A stretch of 64,000 nt of DNA from Gongronella butleri (lineage: Eukaryota > Mucoromycota > Mucoromycetes > Mucorales > Cunninghamellaceae), in NCBI GenBank assembly GCA_025201375.1, contig JAIWZP010000002.1, forward strand, positions 868,001-932,000, read 5' to 3'. Positions 1 to 10,846 of this stretch are shown one piece after another (position 1 is the first letter of the stretch; every line of letters starts with the position of its first letter). The translations under genes and the position numbers were made by a program. Below the pieces are notes generated by a model that was given only the letters and a program-made list of their open reading frames with translations, had not been told where the DNA came from and searched no databases.

Positions 1-1205
1 CGCCGTCGACAAACTTGCGCAGCAATTTTGCGCGTTTGGGAATCTGGGCGCCAATGTTGGCATCAAAGATGCACTGCACGAGCACCTGGCACGCCTTGTA
101 CTTGCCAAGCACGCCCAATTCCTCGGCCTTTTGCAAAATGTCGTCATCGGCCGCGTCTTGCTGCGCTTCGAGCCACGCGCCAAACAGCTCGTACTTGTTT
201 TCAACATCGTCGTCGTCATCGTCATTGCCACCGGCGCCAAACGCGCCGCCCAAGTTCTTGACCGACAGCTCCTGCATGCGCGCCGCCACGGCCGCGTCGC
301 TGGTATCTTCGGACCAATCCTCTTGTGCGAGCTGGCTGACCATGTTCAGGCCCTGCGCCTCCTTGTTGATGCGCATCGAGATGATATCGTCATCATCATC
401 GTCCTCCTCTTGCACAAAGCCCGCGCCACCCTCGACGGCGTCATTGGCCTGCGCCGTCGCCGCTTGCCGCAGCTTGCGCAATTGCTTGTTGGCCGTCGCA
501 GGCGGGTTCTTGAGGATAAATGTCGCCAACTTGTGACGCATGTCCGCCATGTTGCGCGCACCGCACGCCTTGCAGTCCATCCAAATATCGTCATTCTTGA
601 TGATCTAAGAATTGAGAAGAAAAAAAATTGCAATGTGTCAATTTTTTTTTTCATTTTGCACCCATTTTTCATTTTTTTCGGTTTTTTTTCTTTTGCAGCA
701 CGTGACTTACAATGTCCGTCTCGGGATTGCGGCAGGACGAGCAAAGGACAAACTTGGAGATGAAGCCGTCCAGGATATTTTGCAGCTTGTCGGCGTCGTG
801 TTCGCCATTCACAATGTAACGCTCGTTCTTGTCATCGCACTTGACTTGGGCGCCAAGTTCACAGCCAAAGAACTTTGTGGGGTCTATAGAAGGAGAGAAA
901 GGCGAGAAGAAATGAGCCATTGAACAACATGCGGACGAGAAAAAGAAAAAAAAAGGCGGAAAATGTGAGAAACCGGGTACTTACACGAAGGAGGGCGGGA
1001 CAGAGCGCGCGCAATTTCAACCATGTTGGGCACCACGGTCTTGATGCCATTGCCTTTGCCTTCAACCTAAAGACAAGCAAGAAAAAAAAAGGATGAGATG
1101 CGGCCCAATTGGCACTTTTCTTTTGCTTACCTTGGAAATAAGGCGAGGCATCTTGTAACGATAGAAGGAATCCTTCACATCACGTCGAACGTTGATAGCA
1201 GCCAT
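1..1205 (-). CDS. TIF5: Translation initiation factor eIF5, partial at window start
   Basis: Exons on the minus strand are 1131-1205, 985-1066, 711-883 and <1-604; each junction is GT-AG and the frame is kept. The protein begins MAAINVRRD, followed by FYRYKMPRL and later FFGCELGAQ and [12 protein letters not shown], which are hallmark blocks of the eIF5 N-terminal GAP domain. A zinc ribbon follows, with CSSC before the third intron and CKAC after it. The acidic linker (runs of D) leads into the start of the C-terminal W2/HEAT domain, which is cut off by the window edge. eIF5 stimulates GTP hydrolysis by eIF2 in the 43S/48S preinitiation complex in the cytosol. It is divergent with the HIT gene across 1206-1821. 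Confidence 0.95.
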
Positions 1206-1821
1206 GTTGAATAAGAATTGAGAGTGAATTCAAAGAGGGAAAGAGGGAAAAAAAGAGTAAAATGTGGAAAAAAAAAGAGAGAGAAAAAGCTAAACCAAAG
1301 TGGAAGGGATATGAGAGAAAAAAAGTGGAAGAGGGCAAAAAGTTAGGTGGATTGATGCTTCTTTTTGACCTTGAGTAGTTGATGTTCTATATTGTTGTCG
1401 AATGTGGAGTATTGCTTCCAGTCCAATAATGAAAAATGCATGAACTAATGTTGAGTAGCTAGCTGGGGACCTTTTTGGGAGAGGTGGATAAGCAAAAGAG
1501 GGGGGATTGAACAAAAATTTGAAAAAGAGGGGGGCAAGACTTTGAAAAGACAGTGAGCTGAAGAAAAAAAAGAAACAACAAAAAAAAATCTTCTGCCTTT
1601 TAAAGGCGTTGACCCAAAAGGTTGTGACGGGCCAGGATTTTGCCGGCACCGCTGCCCCCCACCCCATTACGAACTCCGCGCCACGACTTTGATTTCGCAA
1701 TGCCGCTGTCAAAGGGGTTTCACCTTTTTTTTTTTTTTCTTTCTTTTTCTTTTCGCATTTTTGTATGCTTGCTTTGCTTCGCCCTGCTCTTTTTTTCAAG
1801 CCTAACTTGTTTACTCGCACC
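1206..1821. promoter_or_regulatory. Shared upstream region of eIF5 and HIT genes
   Basis: About 615 bp lie between two divergent start codons. The eIF5 side is A-rich on the plus strand and the HIT side is pyrimidine-rich (about 1720-1805). No clear TATA box was seen, and the overlapping open frames have A/T-homopolymer composition that does not look coding. Confidence 0.5.
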
Positions 1822-2849
1822 ATGTCCTCTGCTCACTTGAATGACGATTGCATTTTCTGCAAAATTATTCGGTAAAATCAACTTTTTTTTTTTTAGCTTC
1901 CTCCTTTTTTTTTTTTTTAGCCCTTGTCGCTCAGCTGCCGTCTTTATTTTTAGTGGTGAGATCCCCTCGTTCAAGCTTGTGGAGACGGACAAGTCGTAAG
2001 CCGGTTTGCCGCGCGCGTCGGTACATGCTCACCGATGTTTGCTTCTTTTTCAGGTTCTCGTTTATGGACATTGAGCCTTTGAGCGAGGGTCATTCGGTAA
2101 AAGGACGCGTCCGTGTGCGGCAACAATGATGGACACGCGCGTGTGACTCATTTTTTCTTGCGTCGCAGCTCGTGATTCCCAAGTGTACGTGTACCATTTC
2201 ATGAAAATGCGGCACTTTTGCCAGTTTCCTCGGATCTGCTCGTTTTATCGCCACAGTTGGCGCATTTGTAGCCGAGGATGCCGTGTTGCCATTGCCATGG
2301 GGGTCTCACCATGGCCAAAAAAAAAAAAAAAAAAAAGAAATTGGGCAACTTGGTCTCATTTCATCCTTTTCGTCCCTATTTTTCGCGTAGATCACGCCGA
2401 ATTCATGCACCAGCTGCCTGATGAGTATCTGCAAGATGTTTTGCCCATTGCCAAAAAGATTGCCACTGCGGCCGGATTTGAGCAGTACAACGTGTTGCAG
2501 GCAAGTCATGCGGGGCAAAAAGGGTTGCAAATGAATCATGGCTCGTGCTCAATTGGCTCTTTTTTTTTCTGCTCTTTTAGAACAACGGCAGGCTGGCCAA
2601 CCAGGTAAAAAAAAAAAAATAAAAAAGAGTAGACGAAGAGCGTGGGAGGATTGCATTGGGAGGGCGAAAAAAAAAGGTGAAACAAAAATGTTGGACGCTT
2701 TCTCTGTTTAGGCGGTACCCCACGTCCATTTCCATGTGATCAACAAGCCTAATGCGCACGAAGGGCTCGGCCTGACGTGGAAGCCCATGAAAACCGATAT
2801 GGATACGATCAAGTCAAAGTACGAGACTGTCAAAGAGAAATTGAATTAA
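1822..2849 (+). CDS. HNT1: HIT-family (HINT1/Hnt1-like) nucleotide hydrolase
   Basis: Seven exons (1822-1871, 1954-1995, 2054-2096, 2169-2184, 2391-2500, 2581-2604, 2712-2849) give a 140-aa protein, the usual size for HINT proteins. It opens with CIFCKIIRGEIPSFK and carries the histidine triad HVHFHV near the C-terminus. The last His is the nucleophile in purine nucleoside phosphoramidase chemistry in this family. The fourth exon is only 16 nt. The intron after exon 5 (donor at 2501, gcaagt) begins with GC instead of GT: the conserved QNNGRLANQ block is only joined by using it. Divergent from eIF5. Family assignment is firm; the exact substrate is inferred. Confidence 0.95.
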
Positions 2850-2952
2850 GAGATCGGGCATTTTTCCGAGCTTTTTTTTTTTGAATAAAAACGACACGCC
2901 CCGGAATTGTTTCTCTCTCTCTCCATTTTTCTCTCCATTTTTCTCTCCTTCC

Positions 2953-3723
2953 ATGTTTCGATTATATCGCCAAGCACCTTGGCGACGGAGGCCAAGTTTA
3001 ATCGCCAATCGAGCGCAATTGATCGCATTTCAGCCGCGGCGGCCATTGCACTGGTGGCGACTGCCTGTTGCGGTGTTGACAGCATCCAAGAGCCAGCGAC
3101 GGATAGCCGCGACCGGGGTGGTTGGCTCCATGGTGCTGGCAGGCCTTGTGCTTGGGCCGACATTTTTTATCTTTTGCGGCGGGCTTGCTGCGTTTTTTTC
3201 TTGGCGTGTGTGGCAACGCACGTCGCAATGGTGGCAATTCATGGATCCGCAGCAACAGCAGTCTCTATATTCGATGCTCAAGACGCAGGTGGGCAGGCAC
3301 CGTGCCGAGGAACAGGTGCGCACGCATGTTATTGATTGCATCACACAATGGGCGCAATCTGACGATGGAAAGCGCGTGCTAGCGCATGAATTCCAGCTGG
3401 AACACTCCGGCGAAAACGACACGCTTGTGTTTTTGCCCACACACGCATCGCGCACATCCACTTTTAATGTCACGGGCGGCACAAAAGCGACGCATATCGC
3501 GCTCGAATTCTTCATGGAGCCCGAGCCATTGAGCGTGGACGACGCCTTTGGCGGCTGCATGGTGTCATGCGAGGCGACCATCGACGATCACACGGGCGCC
3601 ATCCGCCTGGAAAACATCACATTGGCTTCACCCAACGCTTTCAAAGTCAATGTGCCAGTGGATCCCCCCAAAACAAGCAAATCCACGGGTCGTGTGATTG
3701 AGGGCGAATTCAAGGATATTTGA
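2953..3723 (+). CDS. Probable mitochondrial membrane protein of unknown function
   Basis: A single open frame of 256 codons starts at the ATG after a pyrimidine-rich leader. The frame extends upstream to 2881, but that part is encoded by simple CT repeats, so I chose 2953. The N-terminus (MFRLYRQAPWRRRPSL) is rich in Arg and aromatic residues with no acidic residue until far downstream, as in a mitochondrial presequence. One or two hydrophobic segments follow at about residues 58-90. The C-terminal half is soluble, ending in RVIEGEFKDI. I do not recognise the family. An inner-membrane protein with a matrix or intermembrane-space domain is the most natural reading. Confidence 0.6.
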   Translation: MFRLYRQAPWRRRPSLIANRAQLIAFQPRRPLHWWRLPVAVLTASKSQRRIAATGVVGSMVLAGLVLGPTFFIFCGGLAAFFSWRVWQRTSQWWQFMDPQQQQSLYSMLKTQVGRHRAEEQVRTHVIDCITQWAQSDDGKRVLAHEFQLEHSGENDTLVFLPTHASRTSTFNVTGGTKATHIALEFFMEPEPLSVDDAFGGCMVSCEATIDDHTGAIRLENITLASPNAFKVNVPVDPPKTSKSTGRVIEGEFKDI

Positions 3724-3833
3724 AATAAAAAAAAAGTCGATCGATAGCCACCTCACCTAATGAGGGGGCCCTGCAAACCTTGTGGCAGGGTCGTGATGAT
3801 GTAGAATGATCCCCCCCTTGCCTTGCCGAGGAA

Positions 3834-3866
<33 letters not shown>

Positions 3867-4777
3867 TGAAACGGAAGAATTGACCCAATTTTTTTCCCTC
3901 TTTTTCCCTCTTTTTCTAACGTTTGTTTTTGTTATTTTTTAATTGGCTCCATTGTCCCCCTGGTTGACAATGTGAGAGTGCCGATGAAAGGGGCATCCAG
4001 AGGGGAAAGTAAGGAAAGAGAGGGGGGGGAGAAGGGATGCGTCAGATTCGCAATGAAAAAAAAAAGAGGGTGATGATCACGTTGGGTGGCTTCCAATGGG
4101 GGCTCTCTTTTCACTTTTTGTGTGTGTGTGCCAAAAGAGCGGGGTGCGCATTCTTATTTTAGGTTTTTTTTTTATTGTGTTGCTCGAATTGAGAAGGCTG
4201 ATTTCCTTTTTCTTTTCTTTCTTCTTGGTCTTTATTTGTATTTTTCCCTCTTTCCCTCCCTCGTCGCTTGTCCCTCCTCTCTCTTTTTCCTCTTTCACAC
4301 GCACCTTTGTCTTTTTTTCTTCTTTCGTGTCGCTTTTAAACGACGGCCCCTCTCGTTTGACCTTGCTTCGCCGTATCATGCTTTTGCCACCCCAATAACA
4401 TACAACTCTTTCTTTCCTTTTTTTTTCTTTTTTTTTCCCTCTTGCTCGAACCTGCATCGCTTTCTATTGTATTCCTGTTGTTTCTGTTGCTCTCCTTATC
4501 CTCTCTCGGCTTATCACACGCACCCCCATATTCCCGCACATTTGACTCGTGCTTTGCAAAGCCAAGTGGTCCTTTGTCTTGTAATCCCATACTATCATAC
4601 TCTCGCTCGTCTCTTTGTCCCATTTTTATTGTTCTCTTGCACCCCTTCGGCCCCTCTTTTTTTTTTTAATTGTAAATACCTCTCGCTCTCTTTTTCCTCT
4701 CTTTCACTTTTTTTTTCCTTTGATTGTCTCTCTCCTCCCTTTTTTTTTCTTTGCCACCAATTCCAACCACAACGACG
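3724..4777. other. Intergenic, homopolymer- and pyrimidine-rich
   Basis: It holds a run of about 30 A near 3835-3864 and a long CT-rich stretch (about 4200-4777) that is probably promoter and 5' leader of the next gene. Long open frames here on both strands consist of F/S/L or K/E/R from the biased composition and I do not call them. Confidence 0.5.
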
Positions 4778-5614
4778 ATGTCTCGCAAGCAAGAGCCACG
4801 ACGTCGGCGCGCAGGCGGACGGTTGCCTGATGATCCGTTTGCCGGCATGAAGACATCGATCAACTATCAGCAAGAGATTGAGCGACTGAAATCCATGGTG
4901 CCCAAGCGGCCACGTGCATCGACACCGCCGTCGCCCACACCGCCACCTCCTTTGCTCCGCTTACCCACCCATTTGATATCCCCCGCGCCTCATTCGCATC
5001 CATTTGACGCCGCCTACATTCCTTGCACGGCGTCTGACGCATCGTCGTCGCCACCCATGCCTTGTGCGTCGGCCATTGACACCATGTCCGCGTCTTCTTC
5101 GTCTTCTTCGTCGTCGTCGTCGTCATCGTCCATGTCGTCGTCGTCGGCCACGTCGTCACCACCACCGCCGGCCAATGCGTCGCTACGTGATAGTGTGCTG
5201 CACGCACCATCATCTTCGCCCGTGTCGGACGAAGAAAAAGCACGCTTCTTGCACTTTGTGCGTTCATGGACGGGTGGCCATTGGAATGGATGGCATCAGC
5301 CAACGTACCAACTCAAGCAGCCGCCACCTTTTGTCATGATGGACGCCGCCACCATGTCATCACGCCACTACGACACGACCTCCTCCATGGAATGGGTGGG
5401 AATGGCTGGTCCCTCTTCTCCGCTGCCCATCGGCACCATTGGCGACCGTCCTCCTCCTCCTCCTCAATATCACCATCACTATCACCATCCCCAAAACTCT
5501 CATCCTGCGCACCAACAACCTCTTCATCTCTCGCATCCTCATCATCATCCTCATCATCAAGCGCATCATCCCCCTCATCATCCTCATCCTCACTTTGGTG
5601 TCTCGGTCATTTGA
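4778..5614 (+). CDS. Low-complexity Ser/Pro/His-rich protein, unknown
   Basis: Starts MSRKQEPRRRRAGGRLPDD at the first ATG after the CT-rich leader; 278 aa with no intron seen. The N-terminus is basic and includes a short helical stretch (INYQQEIERLKSMVP). It continues with proline-rich sequence, a poly-Ser run from repeated tcg/tct codons near 5090-5150, a short non-repetitive island around EKARFLHFVRSWTGGHWNGW, then His/Pro-rich sequence to the end. The island and basic N-terminus argue for a real gene. The repeats are trinucleotide expansions and probably disordered. I do not recognise it. A nuclear or regulatory role would be a guess. Confidence 0.55.
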   Translation: MSRKQEPRRRRAGGRLPDDPFAGMKTSINYQQEIERLKSMVPKRPRASTPPSPTPPPPLLRLPTHLISPAPHSHPFDAAYIPCTASDASSSPPMPCASAIDTMSASSSSSSSSSSSSSMSSSSATSSPPPPANASLRDSVLHAPSSSPVSDEEKARFLHFVRSWTGGHWNGWHQPTYQLKQPPPFVMMDAATMSSRHYDTTSSMEWVGMAGPSSPLPIGTIGDRPPPPPQYHHHYHHPQNSHPAHQQPLHLSHPHHHPHHQAHHPPHHPHPHFGVSVI

Positions 5615-6690
5615 TTCCTGCTTTTTATCCCCTCTTTGTCTTCCCACCCCCTCCCCCTGATTTTGATTGTTCTCTCATTTTTTTTCGTTTTTGTACATCA
5701 AAAAGCCCTCTTTTTTTTTTTTTTTTTTGTTTGCTTCAAACACCTGTTCCCCTTGCCCCCCTTTGCCCTCCACCCCCCTGCCCTTCGGCCCCTCCCCTCC
5801 CCCCAATTGTACACTTTTTCATCTTTTTTTACACGCTACACCTCATCTTATTTATAGTTTTGCTCACTTATACATTCAAGCCTCCTTTCCTCTAGTCTTT
5901 CCATATATATTTTATTTCAATTCCACGAATAAACCCTTTACAATGTAAAAATCAAAAAGTAGCCTGCGCGAGCGAAACAATGGCCCAAAAGGTGCGGGGA
6001 AAAAAACAAGAAAAAGTGGATTCATTGTGTTTTTTTTTCTATGCGCACGATTGCACAATCGTTGTCATCCATCTCATTTCCCCACCCGACCTCTGACATC
6101 CCCATCTCTTTGATTGGTTAAAGCTACGCTGAGTAAAAAAAAAAAGGGCAGCCGTGGCGTTGCGCGTGAAAAAAATAAAAGCGAAGAAATCCCAACACCG
6201 GAACAAATCATCACATCTTTCTCTCAAAGACCGACTTTTGAGATCTCAAAGTCGACGTCATGCGTTGTATTGTTCATCAGGGGGGCTGTGGGTTCAAATC
6301 TGAAACAGATTAGCGCGTGGGGAGCACCGGCAATCTCGAATTGTGGTGAATTTCGGCATTTTGAGAATGTTGCCCCCCTTACTGCTTGAATTTCTGCGTG
6401 TTTTCAACTTGCTGCGTATGCTTTGCATAGTTGTTAAAAGCGTGCAATGCAATAATAAAAAGGTCCATTAAGGCTGCAGTCCAGATTTTCCATTCCGCAA
6501 TCCGCAATGCCTCTTTTTCCGTCTTTTTTTATTTGAGTCAAGTCCCATTGTCACGCGCGCACCCTCCTTCCTACGGCATGCCGCAGCCATCGCGGTTCTC
6601 AATGACCCCTGAATCACCAGCTGTGTTGTGTTCACGGGAACTTTCAAAAGAGAAACACGAAAAATCGGTATTCACAAAACAGAGTCAGAA
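5615..6690. other. Intergenic, no gene seen
   Basis: T-rich sequence downstream of the low-complexity gene, including aataaa near 5930 that could serve as a polyadenylation signal. A motif resembling a Pol III B box (gggttcaaatct, about 6289) has no matching A box or tRNA fold. No supported gene. Confidence 0.4.
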
Positions 6691-7525
6691 AGGATCATGT
6701 TCATGCCGCATCAAAAATGATCCCATTGAACGCTACTCGCACGCCCGGTTCGAATGAGCCCCCTGCGGTGGCGCTGGGAGCCCATGTCACGAGCAATGGC
6801 GTCGAACAAAATCGCCAAAAATCCCTGATGTACCCTCGAGGACCAAAAAACCGTGAACCCAAGGTCCTCCAATGACCGCGCCACTTGCCCCGCCATGTAA
6901 ACGCGTCCATTAATCCGTAGAAAATCAAAGAAAAATCTGGGGTTTATCACCGCGTTTCGGAGCAAAATGCCAGTTTATAACATTTGACCTATTGTTTTAA
7001 AACCTGTGTGGCGCGATGGGAACTGACCCCTGAGCCTCGAAACTTGCGCCATGCGAAACAGATATGGCCATTATCTGTGCTGTTGATCACAAGAAATCAT
7101 TCGTTGGATCCGGCGCGGTACGAGTCCAAAGCGAGCCTATGATTCTGCTGATTTTTCGACGCGTGAATTCTCGCGCCACAGACGCGATGCGCGCGTCAGG
7201 TAAATATATTGTATACATCTTGCATACGACATGCCATGGCATCCAAAAACGAGCGCGTCTTGTTGTGTTTTTGTGGAGCTAGAGGTCACCAAAGTAATTT
7301 CTTCTTTTGCTCCTAGCACGAAATTGAGCTGGACAACCCACGTTTTTCATGCCATTTTTACCGTAAACCGCAGTGCTGGCTACCTTGTCACCGAGTTTGG
7401 TGCAAATCCGCGCACCTAAAATTCCAAGTTTTCGGATCGGCCGATTTTCGGCTGGAAACGACCAGCTGCAAAACACCTCGTCCAAATGGCCCCAAACTTG
7501 GTACAGTGGGTGATTGGCAAAAGGA
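6690..7525. repeat. Dispersed repeat family R1, copy 1
   Basis: Base-by-base reading shows clear similarity to 22110-22960 in the same orientation. Shared blocks include gccaaaaatccctgatgtac, cctattgttttaaaa, cgatgggaactgacccctga and tttttcgacgcgtgaattct, with indels between. A further shared block (acacgcgatgg...tttgtgt) is displaced to about 7790-7850 in this copy. Both copies have minus-strand frames that align, for example ICTKLGDKV here against ICIKLADKV, and NPRFFFDF in both. The repeat may therefore descend from a gene or mobile element, but no copy has a long intact ORF. Confidence 0.8.
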
Positions 7526-8173
7526 CACGACAATGACACGTTTTCGCGGCCACCGACAAAAGACCATTCTCGTTGCTACGTGCTACACTGAGACAATGCA
7601 CGTCATTTTATGGCCAACTCGTTGAGATAGCAACAGAATCATCTCAAAACGCAAACCGCATCAACTCATTGTCTCGTGGTCGTTCTTTCGAGACTTTCCA
7701 CGCATGGATTGACTGCGTCGTCGTCGGTTAATCAGCAAAATCGTGGGTTTCCTTCTTTTGCCGATATTCTCCAGATGAGGCTGTCCAAAGGTTCCCCAAA
7801 CCTGGCACACGCGATGGTTCTCCCTTTGTGTACACGACATGAAGTTTTTTTCAGCGATCAGAGAGCTCAATCTTGACATACATGCCATTAAACGCCAAAA
7901 GTCAGGATACTATGTAATACTTTTGTGGGTTTCTCCCTCTGATCATGCCCTTTTCGCCCGAGATTCGCAACCAGATTAATGATGGACATAAATTTGTCAG
8001 CGACCAGCTTGTCCTATAAGCTGGCTCTCCCATTTTATATTCCAAATCCACAAATTTATGTTACAATGTATAAAGAAAAATTAGGCTGGGGACGAGGAAG
8101 ATGGTACACAAAATTGGAAAAAAAAAGAAAGAATGGGGGTGGGGGGAAATCATTCAAGTCGCTCGTACTCATA
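7526..8173. other. Intergenic, decayed repeat and 3' flank
   Basis: About 7780-7860 holds a displaced piece related to R1. The rest is AT-rich sequence up to the stop codon of the minus-strand SYLF-SH3 gene. No gene supported. Confidence 0.4.
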
Positions 8174-10167
8174 CTAGACTTGTGACGTGAAATTTGCTGG
8201 AAAATTTCCACTGCGATCGCCCAGGATGCCATGCCACCATGCGTCAGCCGAGTCTGTCCAATTTGTGACGATGATGCAATCGCCGGCTTTGAACGACAGG
8301 TCGGTGGGCTCCTGGCCGTCGAAGTCGTATTTTGCGACGACGAGGAAGCCGTTTTGTGCGGAAGTGTCGACGGCGGGGGTATGGTTGCTCTTTGTGTCTG
8401 CGGGGTAGGCATTGGCGGGGGCGACGGGCATGGTTGGCATCATGGTGGGCGCGTTTTGGGCGGCGAATGACGAGGACGAAGACGACAACGGCGCGGAGGC
8501 GGCGGGGAGGGCGGCGGGCGCGACATCGGGTGTGTGTGGGGGCTCGGGGTGTGTCGAATACAAATGATAGGCCGCGGCCACCTTTTCAGGGACGTTGGAT
8601 GCGGCCTGAGGCGTGGTGGTGGCGGGTGAGGGTGGAGGAAGCGATGCTAAAGGCGCGACGGCGGCCGCATTTTTGCCATTTCCTGCTAATGCGGCAGATG
8701 CGGCGGCGGCAGAGGACGAAGACGACGAGCCCGTGGCCATTTCGTACGAAGGGGGCGGCTCTGCAAAGTCGGTGTTTGTCTCGTGAGTGGGGTTCAATGG
8801 CGGCGGGTTGCGGATGGATGCAGATCGACCTGCCATAGCAAGTGGATTCTTGGAATCAATGGAGGAGGCAGGCGACGATGGCGATGGGGGGACATTGTAT
8901 TGGTGATTTGGCGGCAAGCTGTGGAAGGAGGCCGACGAAGAAGACGGCTTGTGGTCCATTGGATGCGGTGGTGGTCGCATCATGGGTGGGCCTGGGGGCG
9001 GCATTTGGGGTGACGGGGGCACCGACCCGTATGGATTGCTCTTGACAGGGCCGAACTGGATGCCCGGCTGCGGACCCGCGGCTCCGAGGGCGTACAGCGT
9101 GTCGTACAGCTCCTTGGCCGCCATGGGCGGAGCAACAGCACCGTTCAAAATGTCCGACGCCGTCAGGGGCCGCCCATAAAACGCGGCATTCGCCTGCTCG
9201 CGCTCCGCCACGCGCGAACCCTCAAATGAGTACCCAATGTACAACCCCTTGGATGAACTTTTAAAAAAAAATTAGAAAGATGAGACGCGAACGACGCGAA
9301 AATGACCTTTTTTTTTTTTATACCTGTAGGCATAGGTAGCCGTCATGTGTCGCGATGCCATGCCGGCGCTGACGTCGGCAGTGCGGCCCACGGGGCCAGC
9401 TGACACGGACACACCGACACCCAGCTGCAATTGGCCTCCAGAGTCAAAGAATGCCTTTAATGCACCACGGAAATTGATCACAATCACCGAATCAATGATC
9501 TCGCCGCCAATCAAGTGGCCAAGACCCTGGACAACGTCAATGAAATGAGCCATTTTGATGATTTCTTTTTGCAGAATCTTACCAGAGATGTCATGCTCAC
9601 ACCAGAAGGGGCCGACCAGCCTACACGTAAAAAAAAAGAAAAGAAAAGTCAATCTTTGTGCTTTCGCAAAATCAAGTTGCTCCATGGAGGATGGAATTGT
9701 CACGCACTGCCGTCGGGTAACCTAGGAAAAAAAAGTCATTGGGATGAGCAAGCGATTCCATTGCCACAGGCTCAGCACGTCCGTCATTCAGCATTTTGCC
9801 TATTTTTTTTGTTTTTACCTTGCAATGATGATGCCTGTGCCGCCTTTGGCTGAAATGACAAAGCCGGCGCGGTATTGTCGGATGAAAATCAGGCCATGTG
9901 CCTTGGCCAGGATGCTGGGCGGTATGAGGGTCTTGATGTCTGCTTTGAAACTCGAGTCTGGCGGGAAAAAAAAAAAGGCTGTGAGCAACGGTGTTCGTGC
10001 CTTGTTGGGGTCGGGGCGTACCTGTGAACGAGCGCAAGATACTCGTGGCGCGCTTTATGTCCTCTACAGAAAAAAAAACAATTGGGGTTCAGAGGGGGCT
10101 GCGTGCTAAAAAATATAGTCGCGCCGACGTCTGGCGTAGGTAGAGTCTTACTAGGCAAGTCGCTCAT
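8174..10167 (-). CDS. SYLF-SH3 domain protein (Ysc84/Lsb3/SH3YL1-like)
   Basis: Seven exons (10152-10167, 10022-10063, 9819-9957, 9708-9721, 9583-9620, 9324-9526, 8174-9257) give 511 aa. The N-terminal SYLF domain is recognisable from IPPSILAKAHGLIFI, the AGFVISAKGGTG block, LPDGSWSAPS and YSSSKGLYIGYSFEGS. In this family the SYLF domain binds phosphoinositides and actin. A long Pro/Ser/Ala-rich linker leads to a C-terminal SH3 domain (VVAKYDFDGQEPTDLSFKAG, WWHGILGDRSGNFPANF). Role by homology: actin patch assembly and endocytosis. The first exon is 16 nt and the fourth only 14 nt; the latter is needed to rebuild the conserved LPDGSW block. Divergent from the next gene. Confidence 0.93.
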
Positions 10168-10846
10168 GGAAGAAATAACAAATAAAAGGGGGAAAGAAGA
10201 AGAAACGAATGGAATCGGGCCCTTTCCCCTTTTATGCAACAATGGGCGGAGGCGATTTGCCGGCCCATTGCCAAGACTCACCCGGGGCCGTCGTTTTTTT
10301 CTTGCAAGTTGAGCCACACTCGGCTTGTTTCCACCTTTTATTGATCACCATTGGCATTGAGGAGCAACAGACGACGTCCGTGCAGCGCTAACTTCGGAAT
10401 TGCTACCTGCATGCCATTGTCATTAAAAAATAGCGAAAAAAAAAAAAATCAGGGGCGCTCAGAGACCTGCATCTAGACCAATTGGCGGTCGACCACAAGG
10501 CTTTGTCGCTCTTTTGTCTGCATGCACGGCCAGATCATTGTCCCTGGATCACCGCACGCCACACCATATGGTATCATTTTAAAAAATCGCCAATGCACAT
10601 CTTCAATTCATAAAAAAGCTTGGCATTGTGGCAAATTGACTGAGGTGCGAGTTGGATCGTCGTCATTCCACGGCAATTGCCAAGTGGCTCAGCACAAAAT
10701 GCGGAGTGCCAACGGAGCAGGAGGTGGCACAAAAACTTGACTTTTGACGACAAATGGGCCTAACACCGGCCCAGCGGTCGCCCTCCCCCCGCCTTTTTTT
10801 TTTCTTTCCCCTTTTTCGTTCATTTTAAATTACTTTTTGCTTCACG
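10168..10846. other. Intergenic between divergent genes
   Basis: About 680 bp that must hold the promoters of the SYLF-SH3 gene and the 286-aa gene. The right end (10785-10845) is a CT-rich leader typical of genes in this window. No gene seen. Confidence 0.45.

Noticed and set aside
4086..4850. Plus-strand ORF of 254 codons rich in F, S and L
   Set aside because: Produced by the CT-rich leader upstream of the low-complexity gene; it has no protein-like pattern.
5439..5660. ORF of Ile/Leu repeats
   Set aside because: Frame-shifted reading of the His/Pro-rich trinucleotide repeats at the end of the low-complexity gene.
6265..6310. Possible tRNA from a gggttcaaatct B-box-like motif
   Set aside because: No A box at proper distance, no acceptor pairing and no T-run terminator close by.
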